This document shows, in pieces, positions 37,939 through 52,227 of a DNA stretch of 64,000 nt. Within the stretch, counting starts at the first letter, position 1. Each line of letters opens with the position of its first letter. Where the stretch lies: NCBI GenBank assembly GCA_009869945.1, contig WIXG01000004.1, positions 558,001-622,000 on the forward strand, read 5' to 3'. The notes under the pieces were generated by a model. The model was given only the letters and a program-made list of their open reading frames with translations, was not told the origin of the DNA and did not search any database. Position numbers and translations under genes: made by a program. Source of the DNA: Mesaphorura yosii (Eukaryota > Arthropoda > Collembola > Poduromorpha > Tullbergiidae).

Positions 37939-40900
37939 ATGATGAACTCGAAACCACCACCGAAAAAGGAAGGCAAAATGCGGATCCGAGCATTTCCTGT
38001 AAGTTCAATGGAACAGGAATGGAAAATGAATGTAATCGATGTGAAAGCTACAATACTTGCTTCTCTCAAAGATGACAATGGACGAAAAGTACGTGGAAAG
38101 CATTTGGTCCTTATTGAAGAGCGCTATTCAAGAGATTCAGAAGAAGAACAACTCAGGGCTCAGCTTCGAAGAATTATATAGAAATGCGTACACAATGGTA
38201 CTTCACAAACATGGCGAACGTCTTTACACGGGTTTGAAGGAAGTCGTGACATTGCATTTGGAAACCAAGGTGAGCACTGCAACTTTCGTAAGCTCCACAA
38301 CTTCGGGCTCCCTTTCACTTCAATCACAACGATTCCTTTCCTGCATTCTCAGGTACGAGATGAAGTCGTCCGTTCTCTACACAACAATTTCCTGCAAGTT
38401 CTCAATCAAGCTTGGAACGATCACCAAACATCCATGGTTATGATCCGTGACATTCTCATGTACATGGACAGAGTTTATGTACAACAGAACAACGTAGACA
38501 ATGTGTATAACTTAGGACTTATTATTTTCCGAGATCAAGTAAGTTGGCTTAGAATACGTAACTGAATCATTACGAATCTTGAGTCTGAAGACATTTTGGT
38601 CTTTGATCTTGTTCAGGTGGTTCGATATGGTGGCATTAGAGACCATTTGCGGGACACACTCCTGAGTATGGTAATGAGAGAACGCCGTGGCGAAGTTGTC
38701 GACCGATTAGCGATTAAGAACGCGTGCCAGATGTTAATGATTCTTGGCATCGATGACCGCTCTGTGTACGAAGAAGACTTTGAGCGTCCCTTCTTAGATC
38801 AGTCCGCCGAGTTTTACAAAGTAATTTTGAAGAACGACACTCGTACTTATAAATTAATTTCGCAACGGAATCTCTTATATGCCAAATTTTAGCTGGAAAG
38901 TCAAAAGTTCTTGGCGGAAAACTGTGCCTCCGTTTACATCAAGAAAGTAGAGGCACGAATCAACGAAGAAGCGGAAAGGGCGAAGCATTATCTGGATGAA
39001 TCCACTGAGCCAAGAATTGTAGAAGTTGTTGAGGAAGAGTTAATTAAGAAGCACATGAGAACGATTGTCGAAATGGAGAACTCTGGAGTAGTGCACATGC
39101 TGAAGTACCAGAAGACAGACGATCTGGCTTGTATGTATAAGTTATTCAGTCGAGTTCAGGACGGTCTAAAGACTGTTTCAGATTGCATAAGCCGTTACCT
39201 CCGAGAACAAGGCAAGGGACTGGTACGCGAAGATGAAAACCGAAGCGCAATTACATTCGTGCAGGTACGTCTTATTGATGGCGAGTTTATTGGACTTGAA
39301 TTTAACTGCAGTCCTGCTATGTAAATCCTATAGAACTTGCTGGATTTAAAGGATCGATTCGACCACTTTCTAATCAACTCGTTTGGTTGTGATAAAATAT
39401 TCAAGCAAATGATCGCATCTGATTTCGAATACTTTCTGAATTTGAACAACAAATCTCCTGAATTCTTATCCTTATTTATTGACGACAAATTGAAGAAAGG
39501 CGTGAAAGGGGTAAGCTTTTCAGACGAAACGGATATATTGTAACTGAGCGTACCATAATAATGTCGCTTATTTTTTGTAGATGTCAGAACAAGAAATTGA
39601 AGTTGTGTTAGACAAAACAATGGTTTTGTTCCGATTTTTGGTTGACAAGGACATCTTCGAACGATACTACAAACAGCATCTTGCTAAACGGCTACTTCTA
39701 AATAAATCAGTATCGGATGACAGCGAGAAAAACATGATTTCAAAACTCAAGGTAAATCCAAAAGGGAGCTGAGTAACAACTATGTATCGCGACTTAACAT
39801 TCTAATTAACTTGCACACCTGTCTAGACTGAATGTGGATGTCAATTCACAACAAAATTGGAAGGAATGTTTAAGGATATGACAGTGTCCAATACTATCAT
39901 GGAAGAGTTTAAAGAACATGTCCAACTCACGCTCGTGTCATTAGCTGGAGTTGATTTAAGTGTCCGCGTGTTAACAACGGGATTCTGGCCAACTCAGTCG
40001 GCCACCCCAAAATGCACTATCCCCAATGCCCCTCGTTGTGCATTCGACGCCTTTAAACGGTTAGAAACATTCAAGAGTGAACAGCTATTGTCTTTCACTT
40101 AATGCTTTGTTAATCCTAACATTGCTTTATTGAATGTCAGGTTTTACTTGGGAAAGCATAGCGGCCGCCAACTGACTCTCAACCCTCAGTTAGGTTCTGC
40201 AGACCTTAATGCGGTATTCTTCGGCCAACGACGAGAAGAAGGCGAGGGACGCGACGGCGCGAGTTCGTCCACATCGTCACTGACCCAAGCTCAGTCGAAC
40301 TGCAAACTGGGGCCACGAAAACACATCATTCAAGTCTCCACATACCAAATGTGTATTTTGGTCCTGTTTAACAACCGAGACAAACTGACCTATGAAGAAA
40401 TCCAGAATGAAACCGACATCCCTGAAAAGGATCTCATTCGTGCCTTGCAAAGTTTGGCAATGGGAAAAGCGTCACAACGGATACTCATTAAACATCCAAA
40501 AACAAAAGAAATTGAACCGTCTCATTACTTTTTCGTAAATGATTCTTTCACGTCCAAGCTTCACAGGTTAATACGATTTAATGCTTAAGATTAATTGAAA
40601 ATGAAAATATAATGCCAAACATATAACTTTATGCTATTGTTTGCAGAGTTAAAATTCAAACAGTAGCAGCGAAGGGCGAGTCTGAACCAGAGCGAAAAGA
40701 AACCCGGTGTAAAGTTGAAGAAGATCGTAAACATGAAATTGAAGCTGCCATTGTCAGAATTATGAAGGCACGGAAGAAGCTTCCAGTGAGTTTTCATAAA
40801 TGTTGAAGGAGCTTCGATGTCAAATGTTCAAAGTATGGCCTTAATATTAGTTATTAACTTTTGCACTATCTTCTCTATTCCAGCACTCCAGTCTTGTCGC

Positions 40901-41118
40901 TGAGGTCACAGAACAACTGAAGAGCCGCTTTCTGCCTTACCCCGCAGTTATCAAAAAGCGAATTGAAGGTCTCATTGAAAGGGAATACCTCGCACGGACA
41001 AATGAAGATCGGTAATGAACGAAATCGATCAATGACCTACTCATTTTCAACTTCCTATTCAAGCATTTCAAACTTAAACATGTTGAATTACAGGAAAGTA
41101 TACACATACGTGGCGTAA
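37939..41118 (+). CDS. CUL3: Cullin-3, scaffold of BTB-type CRL3 ubiquitin ligases
   Basis: Twelve exons: 37939-37998, 38072-38269, 38353-38538, 38617-38820, 38893-39264, 39334-39510, 39581-39751, 39827-40059, 40141-40566, 40647-40785, 40884-41011, 41094-41118. They give 772 codons in phase (human 768). The protein bridges BTB-domain substrate adaptors and RBX1. The start MMNSK leads into KMRIRAFP and [12 protein letters not shown], the cullin-3 N terminus. BTB-binding cullin repeats cover roughly 20-380. The cullin-homology domain carries [29 protein letters not shown] and [14 protein letters not shown]. The winged-helix end has [34 protein letters not shown] with the expected neddylation Lys at about 716, and the terminal YTYVA. 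Either of the first two Met codons may start. An ATTAAA at 41479-41484 is a possible poly(A) signal. Nothing is missing or broken. Confidence 0.97.
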
Positions 41119-44100
41119 ATGTTTCATGGGACAGCGGATGATTCTCAAGCCCCAAATTAATCTTTAGAAATCAAGCACTCATTCTCTCAGTTGCAGCGAT
41201 CGCCTCCTTCGCTCCAAAATTTAAGCCAACTTGCCAACGTCGTGGCGAGGGATCTCTTTTAAGATTACTGTTAATTTTACTTCAAAATTGAAACGTGTGG
41301 CAGCAATATGCTCTAACATTTACTCCACACTATACTGAATTATATATTCTGCAGAATACAAAGTTTCTCTTCAACCGTTTTCGAAATATTTATTATGCAT
41401 GCCCATGAACCTTTTGGAATCAGTCCGTTGTTGGTCAGATCGTCTGTCGCGGCAGAAACCCAAATGTGTTCTTGATTTATTAAAGATTACAGAATTCATT
41501 CGTAAGGTTTGGGGTAAAGTTCTCCATTTATTGTGATACTAGTTGTACATATAAAATGTAAATGAAGTAACTTACTTTAGAATGAAAGATATATAATTAG
41601 CTGCAGGGTTAAGTACTAATTAGGCTTAATAATATTTAAATATTTCTCTTAAACTCATAATCACGATTAGTTCTGCTCAAACTCTCGATCAGTACACAGT
41701 GCAGGCGAAAGAATTGTGCCAGTGCCGCCCAGGGTCCCATCTTGTCTTTTACTAAGATCCAGTATGTCAACATAAGTTATGGAGAATTATAGTTGTTGTG
41801 TTCGTCGGCGGAGGTGGAAGAATAATACGTGGCAGGCACAAGCAACTACGTTCATTCAGTTCTCCATTGCATGACTTTCTCTCTATCAGATCCCAATTTT
41901 ATTAATTATGAAGCGTTGCATGTTCAGTTCAGCATATTATTTCTGAAAAGAGACGATGCGTTCAACGTACAAATGTGCGCCCTCAGTAATAATCCTTTTG
42001 CCATCAAAATTATTTATTCTACGCGCCTTCTGTTCGTTTCGAAATGCGTATTACCTTAATGTATGATAATGATGGAACACCCTGCATAGTAAATTTGGAC
42101 GCAGTTTCGTTGTACGAAGTAATGAAACGTTATAATTTATCGTAAGGTAATAAACTGACTGCGAGAATTTCGCGTGTACCCACAAAAACATGCTGTAAAA
42201 GGAAACTCAAGGTGGAGTACAGATCATACGTACTACAAATTCTAAGTTCATTTTGTGTCCGAAACGATAAGAAATAAAAGTACTAATTACATGTTGTAAC
42301 ATCGACATCGACTCTTACGAGATGATTTCATTGTGCTGGCTTCGTTGTCAAAGTCGTATGCAATGCGTGTGATCAATGAAAAGTCAGTCCAAGACGAAGA
42401 GAAACATTTTACACGCATAAACGATGGTGAAACGATGGAAGGTTTTTCATAATACTGCACTCTATTGCACGACTCTTTTGACAGGTTGAGGGAAGAAAAG
42501 AAATAAAATATGATTTAATAACGTAATAAAAAAGTAAATTAAAAAGAAAATTCATTTTGCGAGTAAATTAAGGTAAGACCGTATTTGTTTTGCACCGCAA
42601 GTTGTAAGCTGCAGGAGAAATGAGCTACAGAAAGTTTGCTGCCCCATCGTGCGCAAATTAATATACTGCACCAGCACTGTACATTGCATTGTAGTACAGA
42701 GTTCGCGTAATGCGTAAGTATCAGAATTAAAATACAAAAAATCTCCGTTCACTCGAAGCAAGTCGCGACGATAAGATTTTCATGAAGGGAACGTGGTGTC
42801 AGCGTCGGAAAGAGTTTAATAAAGTGCATGCATTTGATTTTGTGGTTATTTGTCCCCGGAGAATGAATTAATTGGTTTGAGTCACTTTTTTCTTTTTGCT
42901 CTTCGAGAAAATGAGAGCATGGGATGGCCGGAGCAGTGCATAAGCAGCACGGGCATAAGAAATAAACCTCAACTAAGCGCATAAAAAGACTGTTCGCTCC
43001 AAGTTAATTGCAATCTCGAAACTGGAAACTTTCTCTGGCTGGCTTTCTTCATTTCATCCACGAAATAGCCTGGCATTTGGTTCCATAATCGCGAAAAAGA
43101 GATTTTAAATTATTATTATTATGGGCTGACTGAACGATTATAACAACGTTATTGCTGTGCTGAGCTGTCGTGGAGAGAAATCTCTGAGCTGAGGTTGCAT
43201 GGCAGCAGAAAAGCCGTTGGCACGAGACGAGCGAAGAACGATGTAATATTGAAGTGTTTTGTTACTTCTAATTAGTCGCCCATAAAGACTGTCTTGTGAT
43301 ACAGATCCAGGAGAAAATTAGACATCGTCTTCTGTCTGAAATACGCATCCTTTTCAATCTGTAAAGAAAACACTTGAACTTTTTAAGAGCTCCTGGGACG
43401 TTACTACGTTACTTTCATTTTTCGCAGAAGAGGGAAACCAGCGTGATGTTATGGCATGAGGAGATTGTAACAACTTACTTCAGCATCATCGTGTAAGCGT
43501 AATGCAATTTGTAATAGACCTTTTATGCTTGTGTGCCGTGGTGTAGTATGAATATTCAACAGTTCACACTTTCATCGTCTTCTTTCGAGTTTCATAACGT
43601 ATTATTGAAATAATTGCGTTTGAATACCAAGAACTTAGCCTCTCACTTGCTCCTTCACCACGCGTGCACGTGAACTCGAGGCATTTACCCTTACAAAAAA
43701 GAAAGTGCTCAATGGGAAGATTCCAACTCAATGCGGAGAGCTGCTCTCTACGATGAAATCCGGACATATCCGTTTGACCAATTAAGACGAAGTCGTCGAG
43801 ACCTCGTGAGGAATTGGCAGCTTGTGCGAGCTATGAGAAATTAAAGGCAATGAACAAACCTCGCGTCAGTTTGAGGAAATGTGATAGTAAGAAATACGCA
43901 GCGAATAATGACTGATCTTGTTAGTAAAAAATCTTGTCTATTCTATGCAATTTTCTAACGCATCACGCGTATGTTTATTTCAGAAAAGCTGAAGCCTTCT
44001 TCGCATCAAAACAGAACAAATTGGCGCGCCCATTTTGTCGGATCATCAACATTTTCAGAATGTCTCCTAGCACATCTGAGAGCGTGTTCCGTTTATGGAA

Positions 44101-47100
44101 AGGCTCCAAGTTCAGATGTGACGAATTGTAAGTTGTTCATGCACAATACACAAGCAAATTGGTCTATGCTTTGCTGCTGCTGCTACTACCCTTTCTGTGA
44201 CTTCCGTTCAAGTGTGTTCGATTTGTTGTCAGTCGCTTACATAATAAGGCGACTTCTTCAACCAATTTTAGATTTTCATTCAGATTAGGCATCACAGCAC
44301 AGTCCCTGCTTTCGTTCTCCAGTAAGGCATCGGTCGTGCATCTGTTATGAGTGCATTATAACGTGTAGCTTGTATTAGACCATGAGGACGTTTTGAATTA
44401 TTGCAATTTGCTACTTAATTTATTACAATGTGAAACTTTTGGAAATATTTATTATTAAGTATGCACATGAGGAAGAGCTCCCGTGCACACAATGGGAATA
44501 TGCAGCAAGTAGCTCATTCAGAACTTATATTATACACCGACAAATACGAACCTCAGCAAGAATCACCTATCTCCTGTGTTGTAAACACACGCAGGGAAAA
44601 TAAACCAAATTTTGTACGGTCTCAGGAGAATTTGAGACAAAACATCCGACAAGATAAAGCTTATGCTGTGTGAGTACGTTAGAATAGAGGATGGTGTTTG
44701 CGCAAATAATGCATTGTATCCACGATATTCTATGAACAAGGAGATCACTTGAGCTCAACTGTGGGCAGGCAAATGTATTGGGAAATTGGACTGGCATCTT
44801 CACAGTGGCCGATTTTTACTAATTTACCGCTTTACAGAGGCCAAATTGTAATATGTATTCTGTACATGGTCCATGAATGAATTTATTGGGCACTTTTACT
44901 AGTAAGCTTTCGAATTAGGGTGCGTACTTCAAAACTTTAATGAAAATTGATGGTCCTACCTATTCTTCGCGCTAGGAAACGAGTGAACATTGAATTCCGC
45001 GTGGAGGGCGGAATAGAATAACATTTAGCCTCAAGTGTCCGTCCATGGAAGCTTATTGCAATTGTAACCTACTTTGTGGTACAAATCGCTTTTAAATTAT
45101 GCAAGACGCCCTTTATTACATCCGCCGCAAAACGTAGAATGTAATTTTATATTTATAAGTGAAGCCTCGGGAACATTTAAGAAAAGGATTCAGTGGCTAC
45201 ATCCAAGAACAGTATAGCAGCAGTGGCGATGACCAAGAATTGTCGCAATATCCGGAACTCTCCTGACCTGAAAATGGAAGATCGAACAAATCATCTGCAA
45301 CATTAGGCTGGTTCCTTTTGTAGATTATGGGTTTTGCTGTTGTATCGTGTATGCTGGTCAGGTAATAGAAATTTGTCAAATACTGGACTCGTGTGAATAT
45401 AACAATGATGGTCGTGTTTGCCTTGACTTTCTCTTCTACTTTCTTTGACGCGAAGAAGGTGTGAGAAGAATTATGTCCAGAATTGTGTAGTTTTACAATT
45501 CCATTGTATGAGAAGCTTTCACCAAGAAAATCTCATCTTCCCGTTCCATTTATCATTCTTACACTATCAATGGTTATGTCAGAAACATCTCTCCTTGTGC
45601 AGTACAGACTCAGCGTCTTCCTAACGCGCTAAATTATTCTGTGTACGCTCCAACCACTCATGCCAAGATCAGCATTAGCCTGATTCTGCTGTCTCCCCCC
45701 AATTATTCCTGACTACGTAAATATTTTAATTTGGTTAATAGGTTCGGAATTAGGGTTCATGCGGAGAAATTCGGTCCTATTACTCTGAATATGGCAAGGA
45801 AATAGAAACTTATTACCAGGAAACTACGGCCATAAAATAAAAGAGTAGCTTCAGTCTGCAATTCCTGCAGTCCGCGTTACATTGGATAGGCCTTATCTAT
45901 ATTTTATGATAGCGTGTTAATTTGCAATTTGAACTCTCTTGAATTATGTAACAATGCACTACTCTTGCCAGTGATCATAATACTATTGGCTTGAGCGTGT
46001 GGGTAATTCATGAATGAGCAGTGCATGTGTGTTCTTCATTATTGCACGAAACCTTTTAAAAGACCTTTCCCTTCTGCGAATCTCTGATAGGCTGCTGTTC
46101 GCTTGGCCTGCTTGCCTCTCTTTATAGCTTGTGTGTTTTAATAATGTTTGCACAAAAGATCATTTTCCTGAATAGTCCTTCGCACCGTGCGTACGGAGAC
46201 TAGTGTTTTTCCTCTTTGGGCATTCAATTTCCTTTATTGAACCCATTATTAGGAACGGGAAAGCGAACGAAAATGAAAATAAGTGGATTTCAATTGCATT
46301 CTATTATTATGATGATTATAATATAACATTACACACTGAAATGACGTGCAATGATGATGATGTGATCCGAAACTCCAAACTTGGAACTGAGCGCGGTGGA
46401 AGAATAAAGGAGCAGTGTAGAAAGTATCTTGGAAATTTCCCCTCGACCGCCGCGTAGTCAATAATGCGCTGCTACTTGGAATGGACTCTGGCATTAGACT
46501 TTTATTCCGTATTGATCGCCATAATGATCTTGTCTCTTGCCGTATAAATACTTAGACAGACATTAGAGAAAAGAACGGAGGAAAGTAAGTATATTAATAG
46601 AACGCAAGTCATGTACGTGAGCTGACGATTCAATGTAATGACAATGGCATTGGTTCAAGTACAACAAAAGACAGTTTGTCTTTATAGCAAGGCCTGCCTG
46701 GCCTAAAGGTAACGGGTATTGTTCTTTTGTACAATTCCGTAAGTATATAGTGCACAAGAAATGTACAACAACGAGTGCTCATCAATGATGATAATCCTGA
46801 TCGCGTTGATTCGAAACCAACGAAAGGCAAGCGCAAAAGTAAAAGTTCGGGAAAGAAAAACACATTACCAATAAACGAGAGAGAAAAGAGTATTTCCATC
46901 AAAGTATTATCCACTTATTTACCAAAGCAATCACTAATTAGTACAACGAACCAAGTAGTCAGGCTCCTAGAACCTAGAGGACTGACAAACTCCGATTCTT
47001 GAAGGACCTATTCGTGGACCAGTTCAAGCGAGCGAAAGTGGCGCATGGTATTGAACTGAACATTGTATGATCTTTGTTTGGCGGAAATTTTCATGCCCCG

Positions 47101-47124
47101 TAAGAAGATGCAAGTTAATTTAGT

Positions 47125-47148
47125 GATAGGGATACGAGGATCCCTATC
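47125..47148. repeat. Perfect inverted repeat, 9-base arms, 6-base loop
   Basis: The arms gatagggat and atccctatc flank acgagg. It is short enough to be chance in 64 kb, and has no associated gene. Confidence 0.4.
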
Positions 47149-49821
47149 CCTTTGATGACGAGGTCAAGCTAATTCATAATTGATGCCTTCACTTCCACGC
47201 CACAATCAGCTCGGTAAAATTAAATACTGCTCACAATGAATTGGCAACACAAGATAGTATTAAACGCATTCACAATCGCTGAAGCCTGTTGTACTGTCAG
47301 AATATTCTCAGAAACAGGAGTCGCAATTGAAGGATTGCTTTCTTTCTCCATGGTCAAAATTCAATGAACTGCTGCCATCATCAGTAGACGAACGGCCGAA
47401 CGCATGGGGTGCCGTAACGCTGGACAAATGAAGATGAATCATTCATGCTCACGCTGAACATTTTGCGCCCATGCCAGCGAAAGATATTATTATTACACAA
47501 AAAGAGAAAGACAATCGGATGATACTGGGATCAGAGCGGTTTGGCTTTGGCGTTGACTTTTGGATGGAGCAAGACCGAGCGGAATTTCATACAAGAGACA
47601 TTTTATTTGATGTCTAATCCTCCGCAATCCCAGTTCATATCCTTCATTGCTCTCCATGGTTCTCCAACACAGTAGTCGGCAATAATAAAAAATTGGGACG
47701 GCATGGTTGGTCTGGTGCTGGTCAAGCAAGTCAAGTCAAACTATTTGTACACGGACTTGTACAATACTTGGAACCATGTACATATTCGCCTTTCCTGTGT
47801 ACACATACCACATTTATCTCTTCGATTTTTGTACTCTGACGTTCTACCGCGTGCTGCGAACGCACTCGTCTTCCTTTGAAGCATTTTGGTCTTTCTACCA
47901 AGGCAAATCTAAGCTAAATGTCGGAAATCAAGTCACGTTGCCGATCCAGCAAAGTTTGCCTACGAAAAAAACAGGAATTTTTGAACTGACTTGCTCCACA
48001 GTCTATAAGAGTACTTTTGGAACAGGGAAGCAAACTTTCTCTGTGTTTCCCTCTCAATGTCTTGGTCTTAACATGTTGGCGGAGGTTGAAACATCTGATG
48101 TACGATCAATCTTAGCTTCAATATGCATCAAGTTGTAATTCAGAGATAATTTCGAATCCGGGGAGGAAAGGCAATATTTAGAAACAACGCGTAGACTCCA
48201 CCGATCTCTCTAATAAATGAATCATTTAGAACGGAGAACAGGAAGGAGAGAAAAGAGATGACCATAATAACTCCCATTGTGGAATCTCATTATAATGAAA
48301 TCAAATTTCTGAAATTGTGTCGCTCCGACTCGCTCGTTTGTGTTGCTTCCCTTTCGTGTTAAACGCGCTGCCGCATGCTGTACTCTGTAAATTTAAAATT
48401 GCATTAAAATGATCAAAACTGCTAGGTGCAGCGCAAGAACTCGTATGACAGCAAGTTTATTAACTTTGTCATTTTCCGTGTGCATCCAAACCAATTCTGA
48501 ATCTTGACGTGACTTTCGCCTCTCCCGACTACAAAGATCACGCACTACTTTATTTATTTATTCTGCATATAGAAGAGCAATAAGCAATTTCAGAATTTCG
48601 ACTTGTCGTCGCGTCGCAAATCATAACTCTTTTACAACATCATCATCACACTTTTTATGTTCTCGATTTAGTATTCAGGCCTTATCCTCTAATTTTTCCT
48701 TCTCTGCCCTGTTCGCCCTCTCTCATAAAATGTTTTATGTGATTTCCATTTTATGATTTAGTTTCGTCCTGTGTGCGCATACGAATAAGTTGCACATGAT
48801 TCCCAAAGAGACGAGCTCAAGTGCCACGCTAAAGGAAATGAATGCTGGGTAGCGAGGCATCACATCATATTTATGTACAATTTTGTATCAGAATTGATAG
48901 AGTTATCTCTTCTGCTAGCGGAGACGCGACGATGTGTAAGGCACGAGGAAAGCAAATTTATACACGAGGAAAGAAGGAAAAGAAAAACATAAATTCAAGG
49001 ACGGAACAGGCAAGTCGACAGATGCTTCAGAAATACCGAATTCTGGCCTAGTGCAACCTTCATCGAGAAAAACCGACTTTGGTATCAGCTTATCTCTGAC
49101 CCGGTAGTAGATTGACGCGCTGGATAGTGGTCCAACCCTCCTGAAGTCTTGATGCAAGCGTAATCAAAAGTGAAGATGGTGAAGACGAATTTATAACATG
49201 AGTTATTGTAAGTTGCCCAGCGTAAGTGTAAACGCGCCATTTGCATGAACAATGATAATGAACTTCGGTTGTACTTTACAAAGTTTTAATATTCCCCAAG
49301 ATTTTACGTGCACTAATAACGGTTCATCATCCTCCCTGCAACGCAATATTAGAATTGAAAGTCGTTCTTTATGATCATTAATAAAATTCAATCGTTTTGC
49401 TTCCTTTCGTTATGAGTAAACTTCACTTCTTAAAGTTATTAAAATGCGTACATGTTTATTGAATTACCTGTACCAGTATTAGCTTTTCTGCTTTAACAGG
49501 CTGGAAAATGCTTTGATTTAAAACTTGGAGAGCCAAGGCACAATTTTAAAACAAATAATCATATTTCAAAAAGTTTGCTTCGCTAACCAACCCTGCCGTA
49601 GAATAACACCAACTTCGCTACGGTGGAGAAAGCATTGAAAAAGTCGCAAGATCAAGTGCACTGGAAAGATAGTTTGTGCAATTCTGAGCTTGAGATGAAC
49701 AAGTCAGTCTGGTCCTGGATCTGGAGAAAGTACACGAGTGCAAAGTAGATATTTACTTGGAAGGTATGGCCATAGCTTGGCAAGCCCACGGCTTTCGTGG
49801 ACTGAATCTTGTTGTTCTTAT

Positions 49822-49838
49822 ATCATCATCATCATCAG
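49822..49838. repeat. Short (TCA)n microsatellite
   Basis: About five uninterrupted TCA/ATC units. No coding frame is linked to it. Confidence 0.5.
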
Positions 49839-49948
49839 GACAAGTAAAGCCATTCTATTTCTCTAAAATAAAAAGAAAACTTTTATAATCAAAAAAGTTG
49901 AACGACTGTTGATGCTGATGCTGGAATTAAGGAACACCGACTGACGGT

Positions 49949-49979
49949 GACGATGATGGCAAACACCGCCATCGTCGTC
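49949..49979. repeat. Hairpin with 12-base arms and 7-base loop
   Basis: The arms gacgatgatggc and gccatcgtcgtc pair at 11 of 12 positions (the odd pair is G-T in RNA), around the loop aaacacc. Pairing does not clearly extend outward, so it is short for a microRNA precursor. Confidence 0.45.
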
Positions 49980-51392
49980 TTGGGCTGGCTCCTTTACTCT
50001 GCTCCGTCCATAATGATGAGGATGAGAGAAGAATGAAAAAATGAGGAGTACATGATTTGAAAAGAAATGGGCATTTTGTGCCGTCGCATTTCCGCTTGCT
50101 GCGTATGTTCCTTCATCAGCATCATTACCAACTGCCTCTGTTGTCTGCCGTGGACCAGCAATAATTTGTACTTGTTTCCCCAGAAAACACCGCGTTGACT
50201 CGCCAATTTATCATCTCACTTCTCATAAAGCCTGATTATCCCTTGCCTTTGCCTCTTGACTGTGTTGACTTGTAATCCCACCAGACACACAACTTATGCG
50301 TTATGCCGCTGTGGAGCTGTAAAATCTTAACTTACAGCCAGACTCAGGCAGGCTTGGTCACCGACAAGCGCGGACGCACTCCCGTAAATTCATTATGAAT
50401 TCAGAGAGTATGAAATTAATTTTTGTCAGTGGAAGTGCAGAGAAAGTTGGGAAACTGTGAAAATGGTAACAAATTCATTTCATTAAACTTCTGGTGACAA
50501 GTTCTCATTACAATGTGCGGAAGCACACGACGGCTCTTCATGGTCTTCTGGCAAGTTGGGGTCTTGTCAAAGCACATAAATACATACACGCTTCGAAAAA
50601 TCAAAGCATTCTCGGCAGTCTGCTTTCCTTTTAATGCAATAATGGTATAATATATATTCATATTATGGAAATGCACCATGAAGAAGGACGAAAGGCCAGG
50701 CCAGGTCGGGCTGGAGAAAGAAAGCTGGTGGATTGGAGGAGTTGAAGAAGAGTCTTATAACAAGATGAAAATCTTGTATAATATGTTATAATAATATTAG
50801 AACATCTTCTGTAGTATTCCTTTGAAGATGAACTTGTGGAAGAGGCGAAAAACCAGTACTTGACAGAGATAAAGAGGAGAGACGGCTGAGAAAGAGATTC
50901 TTCAAAAAGTTCCCGTTTTCCCTCATGCAGAAAGTAGAAATAGCTTCTTTAAATCATAACACCCGATTTCTCAACGCACGTACCGAGAAACTTGGCCAGG
51001 CCAAGCCACATCTTTTAACCTAATGAATAAGCGTATTTAAATGCAAACCAGAGGTCTCAGAGAAAGCAGACTAGACAGGCATGTGCTCTGAGTTCAGTGG
51101 AAAGAGATTCGAAAATATGAATGAGCAAAAATAGAACGTGCATAAGTTGAAAAATATTCCACAACCTGGCGGACTTCATTCATTTTCTTTGCGATAATTC
51201 CCACGAAGAAAGAGCAATATATGAAAATAGCAAAATCATGTGATTTAGCTTAAAATGTTGTTTCTTCTGAAGATATTTGCTGTTTTCATGCAACAAGGAG
51301 CCCATTCGTACACCTTGAAATTATCGAAATTGTGAGTGGTTTTAATGACCCAAGACCCAACTTCAATGTAATACAAATGCTTAAATCATAGA

Positions 51393-51398
51393 TTTATT
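51393..51398 (-). promoter_or_regulatory. Candidate poly(A) signal of the proteasome beta-3 gene
   Basis: AATAAA on the minus strand, 28 bases past the PSMB3 stop codon. The spacing implies a very short 3' UTR. Confidence 0.55.
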
Positions 51399-51425
51399 TA
51401 TGCATATTAAGTATTCATCAATCTA

Positions 51426-52227
51426 TTAATCCATCCTGGTACGAACGCGACGAACGGTGACCTTGTCACTTTCAATGATGTAAACCTTCGCACCCCAACC
51501 AGAAATCGCATCTCGATCGCAGGCGTTGACCAGTGCTTGGGATATGCACTCGAATAAGGAGTCGGGGGACATGTCCGGCTCCCAAACGGATTCACACATG
51601 CCGTACAGTTGTTCTTCACAAGTGCCAGATACAACAAAATCTTCCGGTTCATTAGCACAGCCGATCAAATCGAAGGCGCACACGTAGGGTTTATTTTTCT
51701 CGTCCAGACCAGCAACGACAGGCTCCACGAAGTAAGGTCCAAATCTGGTGAATTAGGTGAAGAATTAGTTATGGTCATGAAACAAGCAATCAATGAAGTA
51801 ATTAATTTTGTAGATATGAGGTATTTCTTACCGATGCTCGTACAGAAGGTTAGACACCATCGAGGAAAGGCGTTTTGGAGTGAGTTCACGGTTCTCCTTC
51901 AACTTTAGAAGATTTGTTCGAAACTGTAGACGTTGACTGACAGTTTGAGCATCTGTCTGCAAACCTGGAAATCCTAAGTACAGCTTCGGACCAAATTTAT
52001 AGATTTTATCGTGCTCAGTGCTGATAGTTTGCAGCTGGACTCCAAAACGAAGATCACACGCAATAGCCACGCAATCTTTGCCCTTCATTGCCACCACGGC
52101 GCCTCCGTTGTATGCAAGAATAGACTGCAAGCAAGATAAAAAGTTTATTATTTGCTTGGATGCTGAACCATTAAATAAAGATCAGGTGGAAGCGTCATCA
52201 TCAATTAGTTACCCACGAACTTACCAT
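51426..52227 (-). CDS. PSMB3: 20S proteasome subunit beta type-3
   Basis: Three coding exons (minus): 52227-52225, 52124-51832, 51744-51426, giving 204 codons in phase (human 205). The first coding exon contains only the ATG, directly followed by a GTAAGT donor; exon 2 begins [18 protein letters not shown]. Other family landmarks are [77 protein letters not shown] and the end RTRMD. The subunit sits in the beta ring of the 20S core. It is one of the non-catalytic beta subunits: it has no propeptide and no N-terminal Thr, as expected. It stands alone between two gene-poor stretches. If the ATG exon were overlooked, an in-frame ATG (intronic c-ATG-CAG is not available) does not offer a better start, so the split start is preferred. 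Confidence 0.95.

Larger units (their letters stand above)
41119..51425. other. Gene-poor stretch of about 10.3 kb
   Basis: No homologous exon was recognised on either strand. The left end should hold the cullin-3 3' UTR. The longest open frame, 47707-48138 plus (143 codons), is not protein-like. Small structures seen are a 9-base perfect inverted repeat at 47125-47148, a (TCA)n run at about 49822-49838, and a 12-base near-perfect hairpin at 49949-49979. This could be intron or regulatory sequence of genes outside the window; I cannot tell. Confidence 0.45.

Noticed and set aside
47707-48138. 143-codon plus-strand frame
   Set aside because: Composition is Ser/Thr/Phe/Cys-rich as in random pyrimidine-rich DNA, with no family match.
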